DNA of 64,000 nt from Psychrobacter submarinus (GTDB lineage: Bacteria; Pseudomonadota; Gammaproteobacteria; Pseudomonadales; Moraxellaceae). Under the pieces are notes generated by a model. That model was not told the DNA's origin and did no database searches. It saw only the letters and a list, made by a program, of their open reading frames with translations. The stretch covers positions 673,934 through 737,933 of the forward strand of contig NZ_CAJHBQ010000002.1 of NCBI RefSeq assembly GCF_904846685.1, in the 5' to 3' direction. Positions 56,436 to 64,000 of the stretch are shown here, one piece after another; within the stretch, counting starts at the first letter, position 1, and each line of letters opens with the position of its first letter. The translations under genes were made by a program, and so were the position numbers.

Positions 56436-57320
56436 TTATAGTGCTAAAGTCGATAACGTCTCTAAGCTCTCAAGCGGTGTATGGTGCAATCTGACCGGTG
56501 ACAAGCTCACATACCGCTCTGCCAACGCCTGAGCATCGGTAACATTATTGGTAATATCGTGATTATTGTGACGCTGATTCGCTGCAGTTGATCGTGCTAA
56601 GCTTGTTTGCGTTTCTGCAGTCGCTTCGTTTAACTCAGTCTCTAGCGGCGTGTGCGTCGACTTACGCAAGCACAGCCAATAAGCATCGCGGCCGCGTGGA
56701 TCGATGATATGATGTACCGGTTTGGCAATTTGGCTATGGGTCAAGCAAGTCAGCCTACGCCCTTGGATATCACTCGCCTGCTCAACATCAGGAATATTGA
56801 CGTTGAGCACATGATACGGCATGGCTTTGAGCGCAGTTAGGATACCCGTCTCAGTGATGAGCTTGACGATCTCTGCAGCGGCTATGGTATAGTGACTTGC
56901 TTCATCATCGAGACTACCTTGATCGGCATTACTAGCGCCGCCTGCCAGTGAGGTTGCAATAGCAGGCACGCCGAAGACTTGAGCCGTTAACGCAGCGCCA
57001 AAGGTACCAGAGAATAAGACGTCTTGACCAAGGTTGGCTCCAGAATTAATCCCAGTAATGACGCAGTCGAAGCTCACATCACAGTAGAGCTCATGCAGCG
57101 CCAAGTATATACAATCAGCCGGCGTACCATTAACAGCGATAAACCCTAGAGCGGTTTTTTGGGGATATAAAGGTTGGGTGATACGTAAGGCACTAGCAGA
57201 ACCGCTTTGCTCAGAATCAGGCGCGACCACGTACACCTCTGCAATCTCAGAGAGCGCACGGTATAACGCTAATAACCCTGGAGCATGTACCCCGTCATCA
57301 TTACTAATCAAAAACTTCAT
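56436..57320 (-). CDS. surE: 5'/3'-nucleotidase SurE
   Basis: A 294-residue nucleoside monophosphate phosphatase. Metal-binding Asp pair in NDDGVHAPGL, Ser in SEQSGSASALRI and Asn in ITGINSGANLGQDVLFSGTFG (core). VNGTPADCIYLAL is also typical. A Thr/Ala-rich insertion of about 30 residues lies near 235-265, so the protein is longer than the usual 250. The nlpD gene follows after about 200 bases, while pcm and rpoS, frequent partners, are not in between or behind. Confidence 0.95.
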   Translation of the reverse strand: MKFLISNDDGVHAPGLLALYRALSEIAEVYVVAPDSEQSGSASALRITQPLYPQKTALGFIAVNGTPADCIYLALHELYCDVSFDCVITGINSGANLGQDVLFSGTFGAALTAQVFGVPAIATSLAGGASNADQGSLDDEASHYTIAAAEIVKLITETGILTALKAMPYHVLNVNIPDVEQASDIQGRRLTCLTHSQIAKPVHHIIDPRGRDAYWLCLRKSTHTPLETELNEATAETQTSLARSTAANQRHNNHDITNNVTDAQALAERYVSLSPVRLHHTPLESLETLSTLAL

Positions 57321-57788
57321 ATTGGCTGAACATACCTAATAGGGTTTGGTGAGTCATAACTTGTACTATTTATTTTTATAAAATAACGCTATCCTTGCCG
57401 CATCAAACCAATAGTTGAATAAAGCAAAGAGTCAAAACATAGCGCTATTATAATATAAAATGACAAACTAAGGCTTTATCCTTGAGATGTCAAATAGATT
57501 GAGCGAGTAAATTTTTAGCGACTCTAGCAGCTATACTAAGAGCCCCTACTCTTCGATCTAATATTTGGCTTATGGATAGATTAAATCTCGATAAACATCA
57601 TGCAAGATAACAATAATAAGCTATCGGTTAATGTTAGGGTAACCTATTTAAATATACTACCGCTATATTGCTATAAAACGCCTTTAGCTCACAATACATC
57701 TACAGATCAACTCATATTTTATGTGACATTTTATGCTTTTACTATTACCATGATACCACTCAATAATGTTAAGCGAGCGTGATACCGG
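57321..57788. other. Gap between surE and exported protein gene
   Basis: 468 bases containing divergent promoters. A 60-codon open frame at 57600-57782 has no RBS or recognisable domain and is not called. No repeat or hairpin stands out. Confidence 0.4.
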
Positions 57789-58223
57789 ATGACTAATAAA
57801 TTGATATTCTCTACTCTTTTTGTTGCCAAAAAAATGGCTTCTAAAATTGGCATTGCCAGTCTCATCATGTCCGCTGCGATGTTGTCCCAAGTTAGCCAAG
57901 CAGCCGATAATGTAGCCACTACTATTCCTCTTGATATGTCTGGCATGAATATTACCAAGCATGAAATTGCGGTTATGCAAGTACTATCTGAGATCTGCCC
58001 CTCGATGCTCAATGGTCAGCAAAAACAGCGCTTTTATAAGTCTTATAACGTACAGCTTCAAGAGCTGATGCCTACATTAGAAGACCCTAAAGCCGCTATT
58101 CAATATCTGTCTACTCAGCAAGACTACCGTCAAATCCTGCAAGGTATTCGCAGTTGGACGATGGGGTTTTCAAAAAGTGAAAACAAAGCACTTTGCCAAG
58201 ATTTAGCTGATGCCCCTTATTAA
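57789..58223 (+). CDS. Exported small protein, uncharacterised Moraxellaceae type
   Basis: A 144-residue protein. An N-terminal segment (IGIASLIMSAAMLSQVSQAA) is a signal peptide, probably cleaved after QAA; a later in-frame ATG at residue 16 would shorten the pre-region. The mature part is helical, with two cysteines (EICPSML and ALCQDLAD) that could form a disulphide in the periplasm. It reminds me of a small family seen in Moraxella and Psychrobacter, but I cannot name a function. It is followed by a strong terminator. Confidence 0.65.
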   Translation: MTNKLIFSTLFVAKKMASKIGIASLIMSAAMLSQVSQAADNVATTIPLDMSGMNITKHEIAVMQVLSEICPSMLNGQQKQRFYKSYNVQLQELMPTLEDPKAAIQYLSTQQDYRQILQGIRSWTMGFSKSENKALCQDLADAPY

Positions 58224-58807
58224 TTATTAATGTCTGTATCATTCAAATACTTTGAGATAGATATTGTATCGTACTAATGACGATTTATGTTTTTAGCGAC
58301 TTAGTTTTAGCAACTTGATCAATGATTACTCAATTGGCGATTACTTAAAAAAGCTTGTCGGCGCTACTCTCAACTTTTGAGACGCGCTGCAAGCTTTTTT
58401 TTAGCTGACTGCTTTTTTAGGCTTGTAGACAAAAAGCTGTTTTTAGCTCCATAAAGTCTCGGCAATACTAAAGCCTTATTGACTAAACCTGATAAATTTA
58501 ATCAATACCGCTATCTACTATTGCCGCTTATAGGTTTTTCGATTATTCTTGCAAGCAGCAGTCGCTATCACTGCTATCGCTAAGCGGGTTATGGCGCTAT
58601 GATAGCTTTGATATAGCTTTTTTAGCACTTCCTAAACAGGCCCATATTCTTTGTTTTATTGCCCTTATCATACTAGATTTTGTGCTCTATACTCACTGTA
58701 TGCTTATGATAAGGGTTCATTTAATGTCTATTCAAAGCAGCTTGCAGACGGTTTTGCGGTTCATTTACAATAGATACTTTTGGTTTTATGATGTGGTGTA
58801 ATAATTT
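58224..58807. other. Gap with terminator and dacC promoter region
   Basis: 584 bases with no supportable gene. A terminator lies at 58347-58402; the rest, up to the carboxypeptidase gene, must carry that gene's promoter. Nothing else is recognised. Confidence 0.45.
58347..58402 (+). terminator. Rho-independent terminator
   Basis: AAAAAAGCTTG and CAAGCTTTTTTTT bracket a long stem-loop whose inside contains GTCGGCGC and GCGCTGC. It ends the exported protein transcript about 120 bases past its stop. Confidence 0.7.
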
Positions 58808-59974
58808 ATGACAGTTAAGCGTGTAAAACAACAGCTTGTACAATTAGTAATCGGTGTTAGTGTTTCACTCGGTGCAGTAGCCGCCAATGCCGCCATCCAA
58901 CCACCGACCATGGACAATACCGCTTACGTATTGATGGATTACAACACCGGCGAGATATTGGCACAGAAAAACGCCAACCAGCCATTGCCCCCCGCTTCAT
59001 TGACCAAAATGATGACCAGTTACATCATTGAGCAGCGTCTGGCTTCAGGCGACTTGAGCGAAGATGAGCAAGTGCTGATGAGTGAAAATGCTTGGTGCCG
59101 CGGCAGTAGCAGCCAGTCTTGTATGTATGTGCCGGTAAATCAAACAGCCAGCGTTATCGATATGCTGCGCGGAATCATTATTCAATCGGGTAATGATGCC
59201 TCAAAGGCTATGGCCGAGCACATTGCGGGTAGTGAATCTTCGTTTGCGATTTTGATGAATGAGCAAGCGCAAAAACTAGGTATGGAAAATACCAACTTCA
59301 TGAACTCCACTGGTATGCCAGATGAAGGTCATGAGGCTTCTGCACTAGATTTGGCTAAGCTTGCCCGTGCTATCATAAAAAATAGCGGCGAATACTATGA
59401 TCTGTATGCTGAAAAAGAGTTTACTTATAATGGCATCACCCAAGGCAACCGTAACGCCTTACTCGCTACAGACCCTACTGTCGATGGTCTAAAGACCGGT
59501 CATACCAATGCAGCCGGTTACTGCTTAGTTGCGTCAAGCGAGCGTGATGATATGCGTCTAATATCAGTAATCATGGGTACTAAGAGTGCACAAGATCGAG
59601 CTGATCAGTCGCGCCAGTTACTCAATTGGGGCTATGGTCATTTTACTACCGTCACCAAAGCCCCGGCGGGTCAATTCGTCAGCAAGATACCTGTCTGGTT
59701 CGGTGAAGCAGAAGAGATTGAGCTTGCAACCGCAGACAACCTAAAAATACTAACGACTAAAACACAAAAAAATAAAATCACCACCGTGGTTGATATTCCA
59801 GAGAGTTTAGAGGCGCCTATCACTAAAGGCCAAGAAGTCGGTAAAATGATGGCAGTGATTGAAGGCAAGGCCGTAGCTTCGACCCCTATTATTGCTACTA
59901 ATGATGTAGAACAATCTGGATTTTTTAGTCGTATGTGGCAACATGTAGTACGCTGGGCACAGAACTTATTTTAA
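58808..59974 (+). CDS. dacC: D-alanyl-D-alanine carboxypeptidase (PBP5/6 family)
   Basis: A 388-residue periplasmic penicillin-binding protein that removes the terminal D-Ala from peptidoglycan peptides. Signal peptide ends AVAANA near residue 28. Active-site motifs: S64-x-x-K in PASLTKMM, SGN in IIQSGNDAS, and KTG in DGLKTGHTNAAG. A C-terminal beta domain follows and an amphipathic tail (WQHVVRWAQNLF) anchors it to the membrane, as in PBP5/6. Gene symbol could be dacA or dacC. Confidence 0.94.
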   Translation: MTVKRVKQQLVQLVIGVSVSLGAVAANAAIQPPTMDNTAYVLMDYNTGEILAQKNANQPLPPASLTKMMTSYIIEQRLASGDLSEDEQVLMSENAWCRGSSSQSCMYVPVNQTASVIDMLRGIIIQSGNDASKAMAEHIAGSESSFAILMNEQAQKLGMENTNFMNSTGMPDEGHEASALDLAKLARAIIKNSGEYYDLYAEKEFTYNGITQGNRNALLATDPTVDGLKTGHTNAAGYCLVASSERDDMRLISVIMGTKSAQDRADQSRQLLNWGYGHFTTVTKAPAGQFVSKIPVWFGEAEEIELATADNLKILTTKTQKNKITTVVDIPESLEAPITKGQEVGKMMAVIEGKAVASTPIIATNDVEQSGFFSRMWQHVVRWAQNLF

Positions 59975-60117
59975 TCTGTAACGGCGGACTATATGGAATC
60001 TTAGTCAAGTATTGACTTGACTGTAATATCAAAAAACGATAAAGAAAATAGACGCTATACTCTTTTCAAAGGCCAGACTTTATCGGCTTAGCCTTTAAAA
60101 AACTTAGCCTTTGAAAA

Positions 60118-62082
60118 TCAGTACCTAGCGTCTTTTTTTATCAACTTATAGAGTGTTTTACTGTTCTCAGTAGCCGGATAGCAAAAGTCTACCCCTGCAG
60201 CTTTCAGTGAGTACTCAAAATTATCTAAATTATCTTGCTTGTGCGGCGGATACCAATAAATAATTAATACTCGGTAGCGACTTTCTTCAGCGCGTATCAG
60301 TCGCGCCATTTGTATTGCCTTTTCTGGTCGCACCTCTTGGGTGATCATCACCATATCTACTTGAGTCTTACTGAGTTTTTGTAGGACTGATAATTCATGC
60401 TGCTTGGCACTGACTGTCGCACCAAAGCCGCGTAGCTGCTCGGCTAACACTCCTATATCCTCATTATAGTAACAAAGGATACTTAACCCGGCGAATGGCT
60501 TTTGCGAATAGCGCGACTGACTTTGATAAACGCTTTGTAGCGGGAGAATCACGGTAAATTGACTACCTACATTGGGCTCACTTGCAACGTCGATAGACCC
60601 TCCAAGTAGCTGTACAATCTGTGATAGCACCGGCAAGCCCAGGCCTACACCTTCATAGTGCCGAGTACCACTAGGATCGACCTGAAAAAACGGCGTGAAA
60701 ATATCCTCAAAATACTTATTATCAATACCGATCCCTGTATCTTTCACCTTAATCTCCCAGCGCACACTAGTATTAAAATGCGTCAGCTGCGACTCAACGC
60801 TGATCTCACCACTGTCGGTGAATTTAATAGCGTTTTCAAGCAAAGTGGTCAGTATCTGCTTAATTTTATCGGCATCGCCTTTAAGCTTATAATCAATGTG
60901 ATGAATGCGGCTAGTCAGCTCAATCTCCTTCTGTTTTGCCGCTTCCTCAAACTCAGTAAACAAGTCTGATAATAGCTGCAAGGGATTAAACTCAATCACA
61001 TGAATACTCATCTGACCTTTTTCTATCCTATTGAGCTGAATGATTTGCTCAATCGTTGCCTCTAAACGCTGACTGCCTTTATGAATAATGGATAACGAAT
61101 CTTTTTGCTCAGCACTAGCATACTGGCTCTCTAATAGCTGTAAGCCGCCCGCGATAGCATTCAGCGAGGTTTTAAGCTCATGAGTAATCATACTCTGAAA
61201 ACTATTACGCTGCGTGTTGAGAGACAGGTCTTTATTATGTAACTGCTGCTCATAGGCTGCTAGAGAACGAAGCTTATCTTCCAGCACTTTTGAGCGATTA
61301 AATAAACTCACCAATGCCAGCCTGATATCTCTAGTTTCTTTAAGACTCAAGCGTTGCTGGATTACCGGTAGCTGCTCGGCGTCTGGGTTACTGACAACGA
61401 TCTGACACACTTTGGCTAATTCCGTCGCACTATCGGCGACCCAAGTTAAACGGCGCAGCAGCAGCAACATACTGATTACTGTCGCGCCAATAATAATAAA
61501 TAATAGCCAAGCGTTTTGATACAACCATTCGCTTCGTAGTTTATGGATATCTAAAGTGATATTAAGATAGCCAATCAAGACGTCTTGCGCTCCTAGAGGA
61601 CTACTCTCTACTACGCTGCCACTGTTTACCCCATCGCTAGTACTAGTATCTATGCCACTGTTTGTCGCTGAGGGCTGATAGTAGCTACTCGTGCTCAGAT
61701 AGCGACTGGTCACTGGCTCATTAAAGCTCATACTATCGGCAAACCAAGCATTATACCAATCACGGTTTTGCTGCTCGATATCGAGTTTATCGAGCGCTAA
61801 TACAGGTGAGTCAGAAGAGTAAAACACGATACTGCTAAGCGTAGGGTCGCCGGCTAGCAAGATATCAACTTGCTGTGCCACTAGGCTTGCACCGTCTACA
61901 GTCGAGGCGCTATTGACGAGTAGCTCTGATAACTGCTGTACTTGCAGACGTTGCTGCTTATAGTGCTGCACAAAGCCATAATAAAAAGACAAAAAGCACA
62001 TCACGATAACAATCAGCAACACGGCCTGAAAAACCGTGCGCCGAATAAGGGAAGAAACAGTTACTGAGGAGGGGTTACTCAT
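60118..62082 (-). CDS. Membrane sensor histidine kinase with degenerate receiver
   Basis: About 654 residues from ATG 62082. Membrane helices near 15-38 and 190-212 frame a periplasmic sensor of about 150 residues. A cytoplasmic linker and coiled coil follow, then HisKA with MITHELKTSLNAIAGG (phospho-acceptor His), and an HATPase domain with NAIKFTDSGEIS, DTGIGIDNKYFEDIF and GVGLGLPVL. The last 120 residues resemble a receiver fold, but where the phosphorylated Asp is expected there is MVMITQEV. No response regulator gene lies next to it. Family BarA/GacS-like; partner unknown. Confidence 0.88.
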   Translation of the reverse strand: MSNPSSVTVSSLIRRTVFQAVLLIVIVMCFLSFYYGFVQHYKQQRLQVQQLSELLVNSASTVDGASLVAQQVDILLAGDPTLSSIVFYSSDSPVLALDKLDIEQQNRDWYNAWFADSMSFNEPVTSRYLSTSSYYQPSATNSGIDTSTSDGVNSGSVVESSPLGAQDVLIGYLNITLDIHKLRSEWLYQNAWLLFIIIGATVISMLLLLRRLTWVADSATELAKVCQIVVSNPDAEQLPVIQQRLSLKETRDIRLALVSLFNRSKVLEDKLRSLAAYEQQLHNKDLSLNTQRNSFQSMITHELKTSLNAIAGGLQLLESQYASAEQKDSLSIIHKGSQRLEATIEQIIQLNRIEKGQMSIHVIEFNPLQLLSDLFTEFEEAAKQKEIELTSRIHHIDYKLKGDADKIKQILTTLLENAIKFTDSGEISVESQLTHFNTSVRWEIKVKDTGIGIDNKYFEDIFTPFFQVDPSGTRHYEGVGLGLPVLSQIVQLLGGSIDVASEPNVGSQFTVILPLQSVYQSQSRYSQKPFAGLSILCYYNEDIGVLAEQLRGFGATVSAKQHELSVLQKLSKTQVDMVMITQEVRPEKAIQMARLIRAEESRYRVLIIYWYPPHKQDNLDNFEYSLKAAGVDFCYPATENSKTLYKLIKKDARY

Positions 62083-62172
62083 ATTACTCACTTGAGTCAA
62101 AAGAGCTTAGAGATCTAAGCGCTGACGATACAGCGCACGGTTATCAATCTGTCATACGCTCTATCATAAAAT

Positions 62173-62206
62173 AAAAAGGCAAGGAATACGAATTACTCCT
62201 TGCCTT
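62173..62206 (-). terminator. Terminator of der
   Basis: AAGGCAAGGA and TCCTTGCCTT form a hairpin; on the minus strand it is followed by a run of T (TTTTTATTTT). It lies about 50 bases past the der stop. Confidence 0.82.
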
Positions 62207-62253
62207 AACGAGCGCCTTTTGTTTATTACCAAGCTTCTAGCTATCAGCAATGA

Positions 62254-63696
62254 TTAACGCTTGTTACTCTTTCTTTTATCACTTTTTTTGTCGCGCGAGG
62301 TGTACTTATGCGCACGATTACGCTCTCGTTGTTTAAGCTGTTGGGCTTTAGCTTTGGTAGGCGTGTCGCTCTTGTTGGCATAAGGGTTTTCGTTGAGCTT
62401 AAAGACGACGTTGAGTGGTGTGCCTTCAAGCTTGAACACTTGGCGAAACTGGTTTTCTAAATAGCGCTGATAGCTTTTGGGTAACGAGCCCGTCTGATTA
62501 CCATGAATTACAATTACCGGCGGATTATGTCCACCTATGTGAGCATAACGCAGCTTGATACGGCGACCTGATACGGTAGGCGGCGGATTAGCGGCAACCG
62601 CATCTTGCAGTATCTGTGTTAAACGGTTGGTTGACACTTCAAACATCGAGGATTTATAAGCTTTTAAGATAGAGGGATAAAGATTGCCGACACCTGTACC
62701 ATGCAGCGCTGATATTAGATGCACTTTGACATAAGGAATGAAGCTAAAGCGGCGATCCATCTCAATCTTAATATAGTCCTTTTGCTCGACACTTAAGCCA
62801 TCCCACTTGTTAATCGCTACTACCAACGCGCGGCCAGCATCAAGAGCATACCCTATCATATGTAGATCTTGGTCAACGATGCCTTCTTGCGCGTCAATGA
62901 CAATCACTGTGACGTTTGAGTCTTCGATCGCTTGCAAGGTCTTGATGACAGAGAACTTCTCTACTTTCTCATCGATTCTACCGCGGCGACGCACGCCAGC
63001 GGTGTCGATAAGGACATAGCTTTTGCCATCGCGCTGATAAGGGATATAAATACTGTCGCGCGTGGTGCCTGGCATATCATAGACCACTACTCTATCCTCA
63101 CCGAGCAGTCTATTGACCAGCGTCGATTTACCGACGTTAGGACGACCAATAATCGCCAGCTTCAGACCATCTGGCTCTTGTAGGGTATCTTGCTCTGGCA
63201 TGTCAGCAGTAATGACCTCTAACAAGTTACCGACTCCGCGTCCATGACTGGCCGCCATAGGAAAAGGCTCGCCTAAGCCCAAAGCATAAAACTCTGCCGG
63301 CGCAGCATCATGCACGCCATCGACTTTATTGGCGACCACGTAGACCGGCTTTCCTAAAGTATGTAAGAATTTGCCAATCTCGGCGTCAGCGCCAATCATA
63401 CCTGCTCTAGCATCAACGACGAAGACGATAATATCAGCCTCATGAATAGCCGTATGCGACTGCTCAGACATATAGTCATCAATGTTACCACTGCCATCAT
63501 CCGCCTCGCCAATACCGCCGGTATCTACGACAATAAAAGCTTTGTTTTCATACACCGCATCGCCGTATTGGCGATCACGAGTCAGTCCTGACAAGTCAGC
63601 GACCAAAGCTTGGCGACTTTTGGTGAATTGGTTAAATAAGGTAGATTTACCTACGTTTGGGCGACCGATTAAAGCCACTACAGGCTTGATACTCAT
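62254..63696 (-). CDS. der: Ribosome biogenesis GTPase Der
   Basis: A 480-residue protein with two consecutive GTPase domains, each with GRPNVGKST (near residues 10 and 187), and DTGG/DTAG plus NKVD/NKWD motifs. A KH-like C-terminal domain follows ([20 protein letters not shown], cut to its core). The last 40 residues are a very basic Lys/Arg tail. It is needed for 50S subunit assembly. ATG 63696 gives the canonical N-terminus [16 protein letters not shown]. Confidence 0.97.
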   Translation of the reverse strand: MSIKPVVALIGRPNVGKSTLFNQFTKSRQALVADLSGLTRDRQYGDAVYENKAFIVVDTGGIGEADDGSGNIDDYMSEQSHTAIHEADIIVFVVDARAGMIGADAEIGKFLHTLGKPVYVVANKVDGVHDAAPAEFYALGLGEPFPMAASHGRGVGNLLEVITADMPEQDTLQEPDGLKLAIIGRPNVGKSTLVNRLLGEDRVVVYDMPGTTRDSIYIPYQRDGKSYVLIDTAGVRRRGRIDEKVEKFSVIKTLQAIEDSNVTVIVIDAQEGIVDQDLHMIGYALDAGRALVVAINKWDGLSVEQKDYIKIEMDRRFSFIPYVKVHLISALHGTGVGNLYPSILKAYKSSMFEVSTNRLTQILQDAVAANPPPTVSGRRIKLRYAHIGGHNPPVIVIHGNQTGSLPKSYQRYLENQFRQVFKLEGTPLNVVFKLNENPYANKSDTPTKAKAQQLKQRERNRAHKYTSRDKKSDKRKSNKR

Positions 63697-64000
63697 GGGT
63701 TACTCTCGATAATAGTCATTAGCAGATAATAGCAGCAATAGGCTGGCCACTATCTTAGACTTAAATAAATAATGATAATAAATAAAATACAATAACTCGG
63801 TTAACAATAACCTTAACGACTCTAATCTGCAAACCACTCAGTGCTTGGCTGACTGTCGCGTTTCGGCCGCAATAAATAATAGGGCGCAAGAGTACGTCAA
63901 ATCGCAGCTTTAAACAAGGTTTAAACCAGCTTCAATAAAAAGCACTAAACGCTGAACGAGCAGCGTTTATGAGGAGTAAGGTATTATTGCTTAGTTTATA
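63697..64000. other. Right-edge segment
   Basis: About 300 bases upstream of der without a supportable gene; it likely contains the der promoter. No repeat or hairpin was identified. Confidence 0.4.

Noticed and set aside
57600..57782. 60-codon frame upstream of the exported protein
   Set aside because: No RBS or domain; probably leader DNA of the next gene.

Overview
The window looks like a stretch of a Moraxellaceae chromosome, most likely Psychrobacter. This rests on moderate GC content, the family relationships of the proteins and the many IS5-type insertions; no ribosomal marker is present to confirm it. The left end (about 1-8.9 kb) is accessory DNA. It holds an overlapping three-gene tyrosine-recombinase operon read leftward, whose upstream end abuts a decayed tRNA-Gly(GCC) 3' end and its terminator. 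I read this as the right boundary of a genomic island that continues to the left. Beyond it lie an IS5-family element with a -1 frameshift transposase, an internally deleted second IS5-family element, and a remnant ORF.

From 9 to 12 kb there is an old yellow enzyme gene divergent from a LysR regulator, then an IS1595-family element. From 12.3 to 25.6 kb is a complete urea acquisition and hydrolysis locus: urtABCDE (ABC importer), ureD, ureA, a fused ureB-ureC, ureE, ureF, ureG and a hupE/ureJ-like nickel permease. Three NtrC-like boxes and a sigma-54-type promoter precede urtA, implying nitrogen-limitation control. A 174-bp MITE separates ureD from ureA.

From 26.7 to 33.0 kb is a second nitrogen-related operon: biotin carrier protein, biotin carboxylase, 5-oxoprolinase subunits PxpB, PxpC and PxpA, an NRAMP-like transporter, and a second carrier-like protein in which the biotin lysine is replaced or displaced. 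Its composition is that of a split urea-carboxylase-like machine without allophanate hydrolase.

From 33.0 to 35.5 kb is a decay zone: a degenerate IS607 element (serine recombinase plus TnpB), a tRNA-like 5' fragment, and the first 40 or so codons of a Fur-controlled TonB-dependent receptor. From 35.6 kb rightward come mostly core genes: a Prx5-type peroxiredoxin, rluF, an orphan NADAR-like protein, an acyl-CoA dehydrogenase/reductase/SDR operon divergent from a GlxA-type regulator, a universal stress protein, an intact IS5-family element, a GNAT acetyltransferase, a truncated tautomerase, glycerate kinase, a CoA-transferase, a TPR-like protein, RidA, a DadA-like oxidase, a UvrD/Rep helicase, NlpD, SurE, an exported small protein, a D,D-carboxypeptidase, a sensor kinase and Der.

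Three families of small non-coding repeats occur: a 107-bp element in three nearly identical copies, a roughly 85-bp inverted-repeat element in two diverged copies, and the 174-bp MITE. A truncated IS630-type gene sits next to one 107-bp copy, which suggests a possible mobilising family.
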